DNA from: Erythrobacteraceae bacterium
GTDB lineage: Bacteria; Pseudomonadota; Alphaproteobacteria; Sphingomonadales; Sphingomonadaceae
Reading direction: 5' to 3'
Length of the DNA: 64,000 bases
NCBI GenBank assembly: GCA_027486035.1
Contig: JAIXPX010000047.1
Coordinates: forward strand, 57,844 to 121,843
Positions 36,419 through 45,570 of this stretch are shown here, in pieces. The translations under genes were made by a program, and so were the position numbers. Under the pieces are notes generated by a model, which saw only the letters and a program-made list of their open reading frames with translations, made no database searches and had not been told where the DNA came from. The number at the start of each line of letters is the position of its first letter. Positions within the stretch are counted from its first letter, which is position 1.

Positions 36419-38509
36419 ATGAGCAAGGTCCACCCCTTCTACGACATGCACGAACACGGTTTCGTGCGCGTGGCGAGCGCGACGCCGGATTCGCGCACCG
36501 CCGACGTTGCCCGCAATACCGCAGGCGTGCTGGCCGAAGCGCGCAAGGCAGACGCGGCCCATGTCGATCTTCTGGTCTTTCCCGAGCTGACGCTGTCGTC
36601 CTACGCGATCGATGATCTGCTGCTCCAGGACGCCTTGCTCGAGCGCACCGAGCAGGCGATCGCGGAGGTGGTCGAGGCCTCGGCCGCGCTCCACCCGGTG
36701 CTGGTGCTGGGCGCACCGCTCAGGCGCGGGGACAAGCTCTACAACTGCGCGGTGGTGATCGCCCACGGCCAGATCCTCGGCGTGGTGCCCAAGAGCTACC
36801 TGCCCAATTACCGCGAGTTCTACGAAAAGCGTTGGTTTGCCCACGGGCGCGGCTGCACGGATCTGTGGATCGGCGTCGCGGGGGAGGAAGTGCCCTTCGG
36901 CACCGATCTCGTCTTTGCCGCCGCCAACCTTCCCGGTTTCCGCTTCGGCGTCGAGATCTGCGAGGATTTCTGGGCGCCGATCCCTCCGGGGATGACCGCC
37001 GCGCTCGCGGGCGCGCTCATCCTGTGCAATCTTTCAGCCTCGCCTGTCACCATCGGCCGCGCCGACGACCGCCACCTCCACGCCCGCTCCTCCGCCAGCC
37101 GCGCGATTGCCGCCTATGTCTATTCGGCAAGCGGGCATGGCGAGAGCACCACCGACCTGTCATGGGACGGGCAGGGGATGATCTACGAGATGGGCCAGCT
37201 CCTTGCGCAGTCCGAACGCTTCGACCGCGCGGGCGAGCTGACCATCGTTGATGTCGACACCGAGCGCCTCGCGGCCGAGCGGATGCGCAACCAGACCTTC
37301 GCCGATGCCGCCGAATGGGCCGGGCGGCCCGAGGACACCTATCGCCGGATCGTCTTCGAACACGCCTATCGCAAGGGCGATATCGGGCTGGTGCGGCCCC
37401 TGGCGCGCTTCCCCTTCGTGCCCGACCGGCCCGAGAAGCTCGACGAGGACTGCTACGAGGCGTTCAACATCCAGGTCGATGCGCTGATGCGGCGGATCGA
37501 ATCCACCGGCAGCACGTCGCTGGTGATCGGGGTGTCGGGCGGTCTCGATTCCACCCATGCGCTAATCGTTGCCGCCAAGGCCTGCGACCGGCTGGGGATG
37601 CCGCGCACCGCGATCCGCGGCTACACCATGCCCGGTTTCGGCACCTCCGAGGGCACGAGGGCCAATGCCCACCGGCTGATGGAAGCGCTCGGGATCACCG
37701 CGGGCGAGATCGATATCCGCCCCGCCGCCACGAAGATGCTCGAGGATATAGGTCATCCCTTTGCGGCCGGAGAGCCTGTCCACGATGTCACCTTCGAGAA
37801 CGTGCAGGCGGGCCTTCGCACCGATTACCTGTTCCGCCTCGCCGGACAGCACAGGGGCTTCGTGGTCGGCACCGGCGACCTTTCCGAACTGGCGCTCGGC
37901 TGGTGCACCTATGGCGTGGGCGACCACATGAGCCACTACGGGGTCAATGCGGGCGTGCCCAAGACGCTGATCCAGTACCTCATCCGCTGGGTGGTGGCGA
38001 CCGGGCAGTTCAGCGAGGCTTGCGGCGCGGTGTTGCTCTCGGTGCTCGCCACCGAGATCTCGCCCGAACTGGTGCCGCCGGGTGCCGACGGGGCGATGCA
38101 ATCGACCGAGAGCATCATCGGCCCCTATGAACTGAACGACTTCTTCCTCCACCACATCATCCGCTTCGGCCAGCGCCCCACGAAGGTCGCCTTCATGGCA
38201 TGGCATGCGTGGCGCGATGCGGGCTCCGGGATGTGGCCGGCGGGCTTCCCCGAGGAGCGCAGGAACGCCTACGACCTTCCCGCCATCGCCGGCTGGCTCG
38301 ACAGGTTCTGCGCGCGCTTTTTCGGCTTCTCGCAGTTCAAGCGTTCGGCCCTGCCCAACGGGCCGAAGGTCTCCTCGGCGGGGGCCCTCAGCCCGCGCGG
38401 GGACTGGCGCGCGCCCTCGGACGGGGCGGCGGCGGTCTGGCGCGAGGAATTGCGCGCGGGCCTGCCCGGCGAGGTCGCCAGAGAGGGGCTTGCCGACCGC
38501 ACCGCCTGA
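36419..38509 (+). CDS. nadE: Glutamine-dependent NAD+ synthetase
   Basis: 696 residues from the ATG at 36419, preceded by AGGAGA. The N-terminal nitrilase-type glutaminase has its Glu-Lys-Cys triad in FPELTLSSY, PKSYLPNY and EICEDFW. The C-terminal synthetase has the ATP pyrophosphatase loop SGGLDSTHAL and GTGDLSELALGW. It amidates deamido-NAD with ammonia channelled from glutamine, the last step of NAD synthesis, in the cytoplasm. Length is normal for the long form. Its stop overlaps the next start by one base (TGATG). Confidence 0.96.
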   Translation: MSKVHPFYDMHEHGFVRVASATPDSRTADVARNTAGVLAEARKADAAHVDLLVFPELTLSSYAIDDLLLQDALLERTEQAIAEVVEASAALHPVLVLGAPLRRGDKLYNCAVVIAHGQILGVVPKSYLPNYREFYEKRWFAHGRGCTDLWIGVAGEEVPFGTDLVFAAANLPGFRFGVEICEDFWAPIPPGMTAALAGALILCNLSASPVTIGRADDRHLHARSSASRAIAAYVYSASGHGESTTDLSWDGQGMIYEMGQLLAQSERFDRAGELTIVDVDTERLAAERMRNQTFADAAEWAGRPEDTYRRIVFEHAYRKGDIGLVRPLARFPFVPDRPEKLDEDCYEAFNIQVDALMRRIESTGSTSLVIGVSGGLDSTHALIVAAKACDRLGMPRTAIRGYTMPGFGTSEGTRANAHRLMEALGITAGEIDIRPAATKMLEDIGHPFAAGEPVHDVTFENVQAGLRTDYLFRLAGQHRGFVVGTGDLSELALGWCTYGVGDHMSHYGVNAGVPKTLIQYLIRWVVATGQFSEACGAVLLSVLATEISPELVPPGADGAMQSTESIIGPYELNDFFLHHIIRFGQRPTKVAFMAWHAWRDAGSGMWPAGFPEERRNAYDLPAIAGWLDRFCARFFGFSQFKRSALPNGPKVSSAGALSPRGDWRAPSDGAAAVWREELRAGLPGEVAREGLADRTA

Positions 38510-39411
38510 TGCCCAGGAGCCTGCCCCTTTCCGCACTCGGCATCATGCTGTTCTGCAATGTCGCCTGGGCGCTGAATGTCGTGGTCAGCAAGATCGCCGT
38601 CTCGAGCCTCGGCCTGCCGCCGCTGTTCTATACCGTGCTGCGCTCGGCGGCGGTGCTGGTGGTGCTGTTTCCGCTGCTGCTGCGCGCCCGGCCAGCCCGG
38701 CTGCCGCTGGTGCTGGCAATCGGCTTTGCGGTGACGGGCGGCAGTTTCGGGTTGCAATTTGTCGGGCTCCAGACCGCCAGCCCTTCGGCGGTGGGCGTGG
38801 TGAGCCTTGCCGGCGCGCCGCTGACGGTGCTGTTCGCGATCATCTTCCTTGGCGAGGAGGTGCGCTGGCGGCGCGGGCTGGGCATGGCGCTGGCGCTGGG
38901 CGGCGTTGGCCTGGCGATCGGAGCGCCCTCGGAAGCGGGCGATCCGGTGGGCCTCGGCTTTGCCTTCACCGGCGTCCTGATCGGGGCTTTCGCCTCGGTC
39001 TTCGTCAAACGGCTGGAGGTTGGCGCGGTCGCGCTCCAGGCCTGGGCTGGCCTTGCCTCGCTGATGGTCATGCTGCCGGCGACGATGATGCTGGAAAGCG
39101 AGCAATTCCATTCGGTTGCCGCTGCACCCCTGGCGGTGGCGGCCTGCGTGCTCTATGCCGGCGTGGTGGTTTCGGTGGGGGCGCATTCGGCCTATTTCCT
39201 GCTGTTCCAGCGCTATGATGCGAACCTCATCGTCCCGTTGACGCTGCTCACACCGCTGCTCACCATCGCCTTTGGCACCTGGCTGACGGGCGATGCGATC
39301 GGCTGGCCGCTGATCGTCGGCGGAGCCATGGCGCTGGTCGGGGTCGCCATCATCGTTGTCCGCCCGAGCCGCACGATCTTCAAATGGCAGCTGATGCGGC
39401 CCAAGCTCTGA
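38509..39411 (+). CDS. EamA/DMT-family transporter
   Basis: 300 residues with ten hydrophobic helices in two EamA halves (first half SALGIMLFCNVAWALNVVVSK, second half GFAFTGVLIGAFASVFVK). Typical elements: FLGEEVRWRRGLGMALALGGVGLA and its repeat GDAIGWPLIVGGAMALVGVAII. It exports or imports small metabolites across the inner membrane; substrate unknown. It is coupled to nadE by a one-base overlap, so it may be expressed with it. Confidence 0.9.
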   Translation: MPRSLPLSALGIMLFCNVAWALNVVVSKIAVSSLGLPPLFYTVLRSAAVLVVLFPLLLRARPARLPLVLAIGFAVTGGSFGLQFVGLQTASPSAVGVVSLAGAPLTVLFAIIFLGEEVRWRRGLGMALALGGVGLAIGAPSEAGDPVGLGFAFTGVLIGAFASVFVKRLEVGAVALQAWAGLASLMVMLPATMMLESEQFHSVAAAPLAVAACVLYAGVVVSVGAHSAYFLLFQRYDANLIVPLTLLTPLLTIAFGTWLTGDAIGWPLIVGGAMALVGVAIIVVRPSRTIFKWQLMRPKL

Positions 39412-39431
39412 ACCTGCCGCGCAGCAGAAAA

Positions 39432-39459
39432 GGCCGGAGCATCGCGCGATGCCCCGGCC
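39432..39459. terminator. Hairpin between EamA transporter and DoxX genes
   Basis: A 14-bp inverted repeat (GGCCGGAGCATCGC with its near complement) is flanked by AAAA on the left and CTTTG on the right, between convergent genes, as for a bidirectional terminator. Confidence 0.7.
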
Positions 39460-39487
39460 CTTTGCGACCCTTCCGGAACCGGAAGGC

Positions 39488-39904
39488 TCAGCTGCGGTCT
39501 ATCGAGAAGCGGCCCGGCCCGAAGGCGGCGAGCTGGAACATCCCCCCGGCAATCGCGAGGTTCTTGAGAAAGCTCGTCATTTCCGCCTGGTTGGCGAAGT
39601 CGGCGTGGAAGATCACCCCGGCGGCGATGCTGAACACCCCCAGCGCCAGCGCCGCAGCGCGGGTGCGGTAGCCCGCGATCAGCATGGCGGCGCCGGCCAC
39701 TTCAAGCGCGATCGTGGCGTAGCAGACCGCCGTCGCGAACGGCAGGCCCATGCTCGCGATATAGGCGGTGGTCCCTTCGATCGCGGCGAGCTTGCCGATT
39801 CCGGCCAGCAGGAAGATCACCGCCAGCAGCAGGCGGGCGACGAGCGCAGTCGCATCGCGCGGGATGATGGTGGTGGCGGGGGCTTCAAGCGTGGCGGTAG
39901 TCAT
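39488..39904 (-). CDS. DoxX-family membrane protein
   Basis: 138 residues with four hydrophobic helices and the DoxX start VARLLLAVIFLLAGIGKLAAIEGT. The family is linked to redox and sulfur metabolism but mostly uncharacterised. It lies 33 bases downstream of azoR and co-directional with azoR and the pirin gene, forming a likely redox/electrophile-response operon next to a divergent LysR gene. Confidence 0.87.
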   Translation of the reverse strand: MTTATLEAPATTIIPRDATALVARLLLAVIFLLAGIGKLAAIEGTTAYIASMGLPFATAVCYATIALEVAGAAMLIAGYRTRAAALALGVFSIAAGVIFHADFANQAEMTSFLKNLAIAGGMFQLAAFGPGRFSIDRS

Positions 39905-39937
39905 GGTGGTTCTCCTGTTGCGAGGGGGTGCGCCTGT

Positions 39938-40534
39938 TCAGGCGGCGAGCTTCAGCGCGGTTTCCTGCGCAGCGGCGATCCTGACTTCGCCGTCCTGCCC
40001 CATGATCCCGTCGGCAGCAACCATCTCGACATCGCTGATGCCGAGGAAGCCGAGGAAGAACACCAGCCAGCGGCTCATGAAGTCGATCTCGCTGCCCATC
40101 GGGGTGCCGCCACTGGCCATCGCGAGAAAGGCCTTCTTGCCCTTCAGCAGCCCTTCCGGGCCGGTCGCGGTGTAGCGGAAGGTGGTGCCGGCGCGGGCGA
40201 CGAGATCGGCCCAGGCCTTGAGCGTCGCGGGCGGGCCGAAATTATAGACCGGGCTGGCGATGACGATGGTGTCGGCGGCCTGCAATTCGGCGATCAGCGT
40301 GTCGGCGATGGCGGCGAGTTCGGCCTGTTCGGGGGTGCGCTGCCCGGCCGGGGTCAGATTGGCGGCAAAGCGCCCGGCGCTCACATAGGGCAGGTCGTTC
40401 GCGGCCAGATCGCGGGTGGTGACGCTGGCGCCGGTCTTCGCGGCAAGCCCTTCGACAAGGCGCTGGCCGAGGCCGCGCGAGACGCTCTCGCCATCGCTGC
40501 GGATGCTGGCGGTGAGGTAGAGGATGTTGGGCAT
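39938..40534 (-). CDS. azoR: FMN-dependent NADH:quinone/azo reductase
   Basis: 198 residues with a flavodoxin-like fold. FMN-binding regions are ASIRSDGESVSRGLGQRL and SPVYNFGPPATLKAWADLVARAGTTF, and ASGGTPMGSEIDFM is the usual AzoR C-terminal loop. It reduces quinones and azo compounds by two electrons, protecting against thiol-reactive quinones. Part of the DoxX-azoR-pirin group. Confidence 0.93.
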   Translation of the reverse strand: MPNILYLTASIRSDGESVSRGLGQRLVEGLAAKTGASVTTRDLAANDLPYVSAGRFAANLTPAGQRTPEQAELAAIADTLIAELQAADTIVIASPVYNFGPPATLKAWADLVARAGTTFRYTATGPEGLLKGKKAFLAMASGGTPMGSEIDFMSRWLVFFLGFLGISDVEMVAADGIMGQDGEVRIAAAQETALKLAA

Positions 40535-40591
40535 GATGGGGTCCTTTCGGGGTGAGACCCCCCTCCCGCTTGCGGGAAGGGAAGGTAGGGT

Positions 40592-41293
40592 TCAGGCCGC
40601 GTCGACCAGCACCACTTCGCTGTCCTCCAGCGCGGTGATGGTGACCTGGGCAAGCTGGGTGATTGCCACGCCGTCGCGGGCGTGGGCTTCCACCTCGTCG
40701 ATCCGCACCTTGCCCGTCGCCGGGACGAGATAGAGGTGGCGGTCGGCCGAGCGGGGCGTGTAGGTCACGCTTGTCCCGGCCTTGATCGTCGCGCCGAGCA
40801 CCCGGGCATCGGCCCGGATCTTCAACGCATCGTCATCATGGGCCTCCCCGCTGGCGAGCGGGACGAAGGCCCCGTTGCGGTCACCCTTGGGAAACCGGCG
40901 CGCGCCCCAGTCCGGTGCCCCGCCGCGTTCGTCGGGGATGATCCAGATCTGGAACAAGGTGGTGGTTTCGTCCTCGAGATTGAACTCGGAATGCGCGACG
41001 CCCGTCCCGGCGCTCATCACCTGCACGTCGCCCGCCTCGGTGCGGCCTTCGTTGCCCATGGAGTCGCGGTGCGTGATCGCCCCGCTGCGGACATAGGTGA
41101 TGATCTCCATGTCGGCGTGCGGATGGGTCGGAAAGCCCGACTGGGGCGCGATCGCATCGTCGTTCCAGACCCTGAGCGCGCCCCAGTGGACGCGGGCCGG
41201 ATCATGGTAGCCGGCGAAGGAGAAGTGGTGGCGCGCATCGAGCCAGCCGTGGTTGGCAGCGCCGAGGGTGTTGAAGGGCCTGAGTTCGATCAT
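40592..41293 (-). CDS. Pirin family protein (YhhW-like)
   Basis: 233 residues from the ATG at 41293. Bicupin features: HTHPHADMEI-type metal motif seen as PTHPHADMEIITYV, followed by GDVQVMSAGTGVAHSEFN with the fourth ligand. YhhW-like pirins have quercetin 2,3-dioxygenase activity in vitro; their cellular role is unclear. It is the first gene of the DoxX-azoR-pirin run and divergent from the LysR gene across 105 bases. Confidence 0.9.
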   Translation of the reverse strand: MIELRPFNTLGAANHGWLDARHHFSFAGYHDPARVHWGALRVWNDDAIAPQSGFPTHPHADMEIITYVRSGAITHRDSMGNEGRTEAGDVQVMSAGTGVAHSEFNLEDETTTLFQIWIIPDERGGAPDWGARRFPKGDRNGAFVPLASGEAHDDDALKIRADARVLGATIKAGTSVTYTPRSADRHLYLVPATGKVRIDEVEAHARDGVAITQLAQVTITALEDSEVVLVDAA

Positions 41294-41371
41294 GGCGTGT
41301 CTCCGTTGGTTCATTGCGGCTGCGATAGGCCTCTCGCGCTTTGCGGAAAAATGCGATAAAATTTGCCAAGA

Positions 41372-41390
41372 TGTTCAGATTATCCGAACA
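41372..41390. promoter_or_regulatory. LysR-type inverted repeat in the pirin/LysR promoter gap
   Basis: TGTTCAGAT-T-ATCCGAACA is a 9-bp inverted repeat with one mismatch, containing the T-N11-A form expected for LysR regulators. It ends 8 bases before the LysR ATG, consistent with autoregulation. Confidence 0.6.
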
Positions 41391-41398
41391 AAAAGCGC

Positions 41399-42337
41399 AT
41401 GAAACTCGGTGAACCCACGCTCGACCAATTGCGCATCTTCCTCGCTGTTGCCGGGCACGGCAGCTTCGGCGGGGCGGCCCGGGCCATGGGGCGGGCGGTC
41501 TCGGCGGTGTCCTACGGCATCGCGCAATTGGAAGCCCAGCTCGGCCTCGCCCTGTTCGACCGCGAGGGCTCGCGCCGCCCGGTGCTGACCCCGGCGGGCG
41601 AGGGGCTGCTGGCCGAGGCGCGCCGCATTGCCGATGGGGTCGATGCCCTGCTGGCGAAGGCGCGCTCGCTCCATGCCGGGCAGGAGCCGTCGCTCACGCT
41701 GGTGATCGACGTGATGGTGCCGGGCGAGGTGACTGCCCATGTGCTCGGCGCGTTCCGCCGGATGTTCCCGACTTGCGCGCTGACCTTGCGGATCGAGGGG
41801 CTGGGCGCGGTCGCCGCCTGTCTGATCGAGGGGGGTGCCGATCTCGCCATCGGCGGCCCAGTGATCGGGGATCAGCCCGCGCTCGAGCGGCAGGCGGTGG
41901 GCGCGGTCGACCTGATCCCCGTCGCCGCGCCCTCACACCCGCTGGCGCGCGCAGGGATTGCGCCGGGGGAAAGCCGCCGCCACCTGCAACTGGTGCTGAC
42001 CGACCGCTCGCCGCTGACCGAGGGGCTGGAGTTCTCGGTGCTTTCGCCGCTGACGTGGCGGCTGGGCGACCTTGGCGCCAAGCACGCGCTTTTGAAGGAG
42101 GGGCTGGGCTGGGGCAACATGCCGCGCGGGATGGTGGCAGGCGATCTGGCGTCAGGCACGCTGGTCGCGCTCGACCTGCCGGAAAAGCCCGGTGCGCATT
42201 ACGGCCTCAACGCCCTGTGGCGGCGCGATACGCGGCTGGGCCCGGCGGCGAGCTGGCTGGTCGATGCGTTCCGGGAGGGGTTGGGGGCGTCTCCGGATTC
42301 AACCTTTTTCGTCACCCCAGCGAAAGCTGGCGCCTAG
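41399..42337 (+). CDS. LysR-family regulator of the pirin/azoR group
   Basis: 312 residues from the ATG at 41399. The HTH is TLDQLRIFLAVAGHGSFGGAARAMGRAVSAVSYGIAQLE, and the effector domain follows (LVIDVMVPGEVTAHV..., GLGWGNMPRGM). It is divergent from the pirin-azoR-doxX genes and probably controls them through the inverted repeat at 41372-41390; quinones or electrophiles are plausible effectors (inference). The last residues (FVTPAKAGA) are encoded by an intergenic palindromic repeat, so the natural C-terminus was extended by it. Confidence 0.9.
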   Translation: MKLGEPTLDQLRIFLAVAGHGSFGGAARAMGRAVSAVSYGIAQLEAQLGLALFDREGSRRPVLTPAGEGLLAEARRIADGVDALLAKARSLHAGQEPSLTLVIDVMVPGEVTAHVLGAFRRMFPTCALTLRIEGLGAVAACLIEGGADLAIGGPVIGDQPALERQAVGAVDLIPVAAPSHPLARAGIAPGESRRHLQLVLTDRSPLTEGLEFSVLSPLTWRLGDLGAKHALLKEGLGWGNMPRGMVAGDLASGTLVALDLPEKPGAHYGLNALWRRDTRLGPAASWLVDAFREGLGASPDSTFFVTPAKAGA

Positions 42338-42391
42338 AGCGGCAAGCGCTGTCCTGTGGTGCTCTAGGTCCCAGCTTTCGCTGGGATGACG
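42310..42391. repeat. Palindromic 'PAKAG' repeat pair between convergent genes
   Basis: Two inverted 31-base arms (42310-42340 and 42361-42391) each contain CCAGC-TTTC-GCTGG. They close a stem over GGCAAGCGCTGTCC. The repeat supplies the last codons of both the LysR and GST genes. Related copies are at 55765-55788 and 63781-63806. Confidence 0.8.
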
Positions 42392-43026
42392 GATGAGGGG
42401 CCGAACAGCACCGGCGCATCGCTCGCTTTCCATGGAGCGAATTTGGGCATGACGGCCGCGAAGAGATCGGAGCCGATCAGGCGGTCCAGCCAGCCTTGCA
42501 AGCGCGGCAGGGGCTGGGCGGCGAACCATGCGGGGTCGATCGCGGCGAATTGGCGGATGAAGGGGATGAGCGCCATGTCGGTGAGGCTGCGGCCCGCGCC
42601 GCACAGGTAGGGGGCGGACCCCAGCCGTTCCTCCAGCGGCGCGAGCAAGGCGAGGGCGGCGGCGCGGTGGTCGGTCACGCCATCCTCGTCGTAGCGCCCG
42701 GGATATTTCGCGCGGTCCAGATGGTGCTTGAACGGCCCGTCATTGGCAGCAATCAGCGCCGCATCATCGCCCGCCAGCCAGCCTTCGGGGTCGTTCTGCG
42801 CAAGGGCCCAGCGCATGATGTCGAGGCTCTGGTCGATCACGCTTCCATCGGCCAGCACCAGCACCGGCACGGTCGCCTTGGGGCTGGCGGCGAGAAGTTC
42901 GGGCGGCTTGGCGGCGAGCTTCACCTCGCGCAGCTCCACCGCAATCCCCGCCACCCACAGCGCCATGCGCGCCCGCATCGCATAGGGGCAGCGGCGGAAG
43001 GAATAGAGGACGGGACGCGCGCTCAC
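42364..43026 (-). CDS. Glutathione S-transferase-like protein
   Basis: 220 residues from a GTG at 43026 that overlaps the trhO stop by 4 bases (GTGA). The thioredoxin-like N-domain has [16 protein letters not shown] (with a CPY redox/active-site motif), [12 protein letters not shown] and [11 protein letters not shown]. The C-domain ends at [17 protein letters not shown]. The final VIPAKAGT comes from the intergenic repeat, extending the protein. Substrate unknown; coupling to trhO suggests co-translation. Confidence 0.85.
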   Translation of the reverse strand: MSARPVLYSFRRCPYAMRARMALWVAGIAVELREVKLAAKPPELLAASPKATVPVLVLADGSVIDQSLDIMRWALAQNDPEGWLAGDDAALIAANDGPFKHHLDRAKYPGRYDEDGVTDHRAAALALLAPLEERLGSAPYLCGAGRSLTDMALIPFIRQFAAIDPAWFAAQPLPRLQGWLDRLIGSDLFAAVMPKFAPWKASDAPVLFGPSSVIPAKAGT

Positions 43027-43814
43027 GACCCGCAATCCGGGCAGGCCTCGCCCATCGGCAAAGGCCGTCCGCAGGGCTTGCAGCGCGTGTGGGTGCCCTG
43101 CGCAAGGCCATGGCCGAGGCTCACGCGCTCGTCGAACACGAAGCATTCGCCCTGCCACAGACTTTCACTTTCAGGGACTTGTTCGAGATACTTGAGAATG
43201 CCTCCACGCAGGTGATAGACTGCCTCCACCCCCTCGGCGCGCAGGAAGGCGGTCGATTTCTCGCAGCGGATGCCGCCGGTGCAGAACATGGCGACCTTGG
43301 TCTTGCCGTCGAGCAGCGCCTCGCGATTGGCGCGGAACCAGCCGGGGAAGTCGCGGAAAGATGGCGTGGCGGGGTCCACCGCCCCGGCGAAGGTGCCGAT
43401 GGCGACCTCGTAATCATTGCGGGTGTCGATCACGAGGGTATCGGGATCGGCGATCAGCGCGTTCCAGTCCTGCGGATCGACATAGGTGCCGACGCTCAGG
43501 GTCGGATCGATGTCGGGCTCGCCCATGGTCACGATCTCGCGCTTCACGCGGACCTTGAGGCGGCCAAAGGGCATGGCGGGGGCCTCGGAGAACTTGACCT
43601 CCAGCCCCGCACACCCCGGCAGCGCGCGGATGTGCGACAGCACTGCCTCCAGCCCCTCCGCCGGGCCCGCAATCGTCCCGTTGATCCCCTCGCGCGCGAG
43701 CAGCAGCGTGCCCTTGATCCCCTGCGCCTCGCAAGCTGCCAGCAGGGCCGCGCGCAGGGCCTCGGGGTCGGGAAAGGGCGCGAACTGGTAGAGCGCGGCG
43801 ACGGCCACGGGCAT
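43023..43814 (-). CDS. trhO: Rhodanese-type tRNA uridine(34) hydroxylase
   Basis: 263 residues from the ATG at 43814. The N-terminal ferredoxin-like domain has [19 protein letters not shown], the diagnostic TrhO/YceA stretch. The rhodanese domain has [13 protein letters not shown] and the active-site loop [12 protein letters not shown]-terminal Cys4-like segment (CKPCGRPL...CPDCGS) may bind zinc. TrhO makes 5-hydroxyuridine at tRNA position 34. It sits 5 bases after ilvE, so ilvE-trhO-GST is probably one operon. Confidence 0.93.
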   Translation of the reverse strand: MPVAVAALYQFAPFPDPEALRAALLAACEAQGIKGTLLLAREGINGTIAGPAEGLEAVLSHIRALPGCAGLEVKFSEAPAMPFGRLKVRVKREIVTMGEPDIDPTLSVGTYVDPQDWNALIADPDTLVIDTRNDYEVAIGTFAGAVDPATPSFRDFPGWFRANREALLDGKTKVAMFCTGGIRCEKSTAFLRAEGVEAVYHLRGGILKYLEQVPESESLWQGECFVFDERVSLGHGLAQGTHTRCKPCGRPLPMGEACPDCGS

Positions 43815-43819
43815 GGAGA

Positions 43820-44896
43820 TCAAACCCGCATCACCCAGCCATGGCTGTCGGCGATGCGGCCGGTCTGGATGCCGACAAGCTGCTCGCGCAGTTTCGCGGT
43901 GGTCTGGCCGATGCCGCCCGCGCCGATGGTGAACTCGCCCTCCGGACCCGCGACCTTGCCGATGGCGGTGACGACCGCCGCCGTGCCGCAGGCCATGACC
44001 TCGACGAGGTGGCCGCTGGCGGCGTCGGCGCGCCACTGGTCGATGGAATAGGGGGCCTCGGAGACCTTGAGGCCCTGTTCAGTCAGCAGCGTCATCAGCG
44101 AATTGCGGGTGATGCCGGGCAGGATCGTGCCGGTCAGCGGCGGGGTGATCACCGTCCCGTCGGCGAAGACGAAGAACAGGTTCATCCCGCCCAGTTCCTC
44201 GACCCACTTGCGTTCGACCGCATCAAGGAACAGCACCTGGTCATGGCCCTTGGCGAAGGCCTGTCCGGTGGGCACGAGGCTGGCGGCGTAGTTGCCCCCG
44301 CACTTGGCCGCGCCCGTCCCGCCGGGGGCGGCGCGGGTGTAGTCGGAAATCCAGATGCTCACCGCCTTGGCGCCCGACTTGAAGTAATTGCCTGCGGGGG
44401 AAGCGATGACGATGAACTTGTACTTCTTGGCCGGACGCACGCCGAGGAAGGCCTCGGTCGCGATCATGAAGGGTCTGAGGTAGAGCGCACCGCCTTCGAC
44501 CGCCGGATACCACTTGCCGTCCACCTCCAGCAGCGCCTTGATCGCGCCGAGGAACAGCTCGGGCGGGAGCGCGGGCATGGCGAGCCGCTCGGCCGAGGCG
44601 TTGAAGCGCGCGGCATTGGCCTCGGGCCGGAACAGGCCGAGCGCGCCGTCGGGGTGGCGATAGGCCTTCAGCCCCTCGAAGATTTCCTGCGCATAGTGCA
44701 GCACGCTTGCCGCCGGATCGAGCGCGATCGGCTCGCGCGGGCCGAGCAAGGGGGTCTGCCAGCCGCCGGCCGCCTCGTCATAGTCGATCACCACCATGTG
44801 ATCGGTGAACACCGTGCCGAAGCCGGGATCGGCGATCAGCGCATCGCGGGTCTCGGCGGGGGTGGGCGAGGGGTGAGGGAGGCGGGTGAAGTGCAT
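43820..44896 (-). CDS. ilvE: Branched-chain amino-acid aminotransferase
   Basis: 358 residues. Fold-type IV PLP features: [17 protein letters not shown], the Lys region in [15 protein letters not shown], and the C-terminal [15 protein letters not shown]. This is the long (BCAT type II, GTAAVVT) group. It interconverts branched-chain amino acids and their 2-oxo acids, in the cytoplasm. It heads an apparent operon with trhO and a GST. Confidence 0.95.
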   Translation of the reverse strand: MHFTRLPHPSPTPAETRDALIADPGFGTVFTDHMVVIDYDEAAGGWQTPLLGPREPIALDPAASVLHYAQEIFEGLKAYRHPDGALGLFRPEANAARFNASAERLAMPALPPELFLGAIKALLEVDGKWYPAVEGGALYLRPFMIATEAFLGVRPAKKYKFIVIASPAGNYFKSGAKAVSIWISDYTRAAPGGTGAAKCGGNYAASLVPTGQAFAKGHDQVLFLDAVERKWVEELGGMNLFFVFADGTVITPPLTGTILPGITRNSLMTLLTEQGLKVSEAPYSIDQWRADAASGHLVEVMACGTAAVVTAIGKVAGPEGEFTIGAGGIGQTTAKLREQLVGIQTGRIADSHGWVMRV

Positions 44897-45004
44897 GAAC
44901 CGCGCCTAATCCTGCGCGGGGACGAGGGCAAGATCAGTGTTGGAGCATCCTCGCGTGCCCCTCCACCATCCTGCGGATGGTCCCCCTCCCCTGAAGGGGA
45001 GGAC

Positions 45005-45205
45005 TATCGGGCCGCAGGCCCGCAAGGGCGACCGCCCGCCCGCAGGCGCTCGATCCCGCAGGGATCGAAACGCGCCGAGGACATGCCCGCGGAGGCCCGC
45101 TCTCAAGACCACCTATCGGGCCGCGGGCCCGCAAGGGCGACCGCCCGCCCGCAGGCGCCCGATCCCGCAGGGATCGAAACGCGCCGAGGACGTGCCCGCG
45201 GAGGC
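45005..45205. repeat. Two direct 92-base repeats, 109-base period
   Basis: 45005-45096 and 45114-45205 differ at only three positions. Each contains internal palindromes (GCAGGCCCGC, GATCCCGCAGGGATC). The linker is 17 bases. Only two copies, so not an array. Confidence 0.85.
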
Positions 45206-45227
45206 GGGCACGCAAAACAAGATATGA

Positions 45228-45264
45228 AAAGGGCGCCTCCAGCCCGTCGGTGGAGACGCCCTTT
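45228..45264 (-). terminator. Terminator-like hairpin downstream of the 18-codon ORF
   Basis: AAAGGGCGCCTCCA (45228-45241) pairs with TGGAGACGCCCTTT (45251-45264) with one mismatch. On the minus strand it ends in CCCTTTTC, a plausible stop for a short transcript covering the small ORF. Confidence 0.65.
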
Positions 45265-45315
45265 CATGGTCAGCGGCCGGAAGCGCCGCTCACGGTGCCT
45301 TACTCAGAAGGATGA

Positions 45316-45372
45316 TTACCGAGTATGCTCCGTAGGGATCTTCACCGACCTCGCTACTGAACCATGAGACAT
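45316..45372 (-). CDS. Candidate 18-residue peptide with near-perfect Shine-Dalgarno
   Basis: On the minus strand GAAAGGAGGTGATCC (45374-45388) is fully complementary to the 16S rRNA tail and lies directly before an ATG at 45372. The frame encodes MSHGSVARSVKIPTEHTR and stops at TAA (45316-45318). A hairpin terminator lies 50 bases downstream. The peptide has no run of regulatory codons, so a classic attenuator is not obvious; it may be a small protein, a ribosome-capturing RNA or a leader. Too short for homology judgement. Real translation is unproven. Confidence 0.5.
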   Translation of the reverse strand: MSHGSVARSVKIPTEHTR

Positions 45373-45550
45373 CGGATCACCTCCTTTCGCGCTTGTGAGC
45401 CAGACCCCGCGTTTCACCGGGGGCCGAGAGCCGCGTTCGCCGCTGGCCTCGGGGTGCAATGTGAGTCATCGCGGGGGCTTCCACAAGACTTGTATAAATC
45501 TTTTCCCGCGTCATAATCTCACCTCGCCGCGAAGTCCGCGCGGCCTGGAC

Positions 45551-45570
45551 GCCCGGGGAAAACCCCGGGC
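45551..45570. terminator. Short GC hairpin with AAAA loop
   Basis: GCCCGGGG-AAAA-CCCCGGGC, followed by GTTT on the plus strand. Eight perfect base pairs; weak T-run. Confidence 0.35.

Noticed and set aside
45005..45205. CRISPR-like repeat pair
   Set aside because: Two 92-base copies with a 17-base linker, no further units and no cas genes.
45374..45388. Plus-strand match to the 16S rRNA 3' end
   Set aside because: Only 15 bases and no further rRNA; it is explained better as a Shine-Dalgarno on the minus strand.
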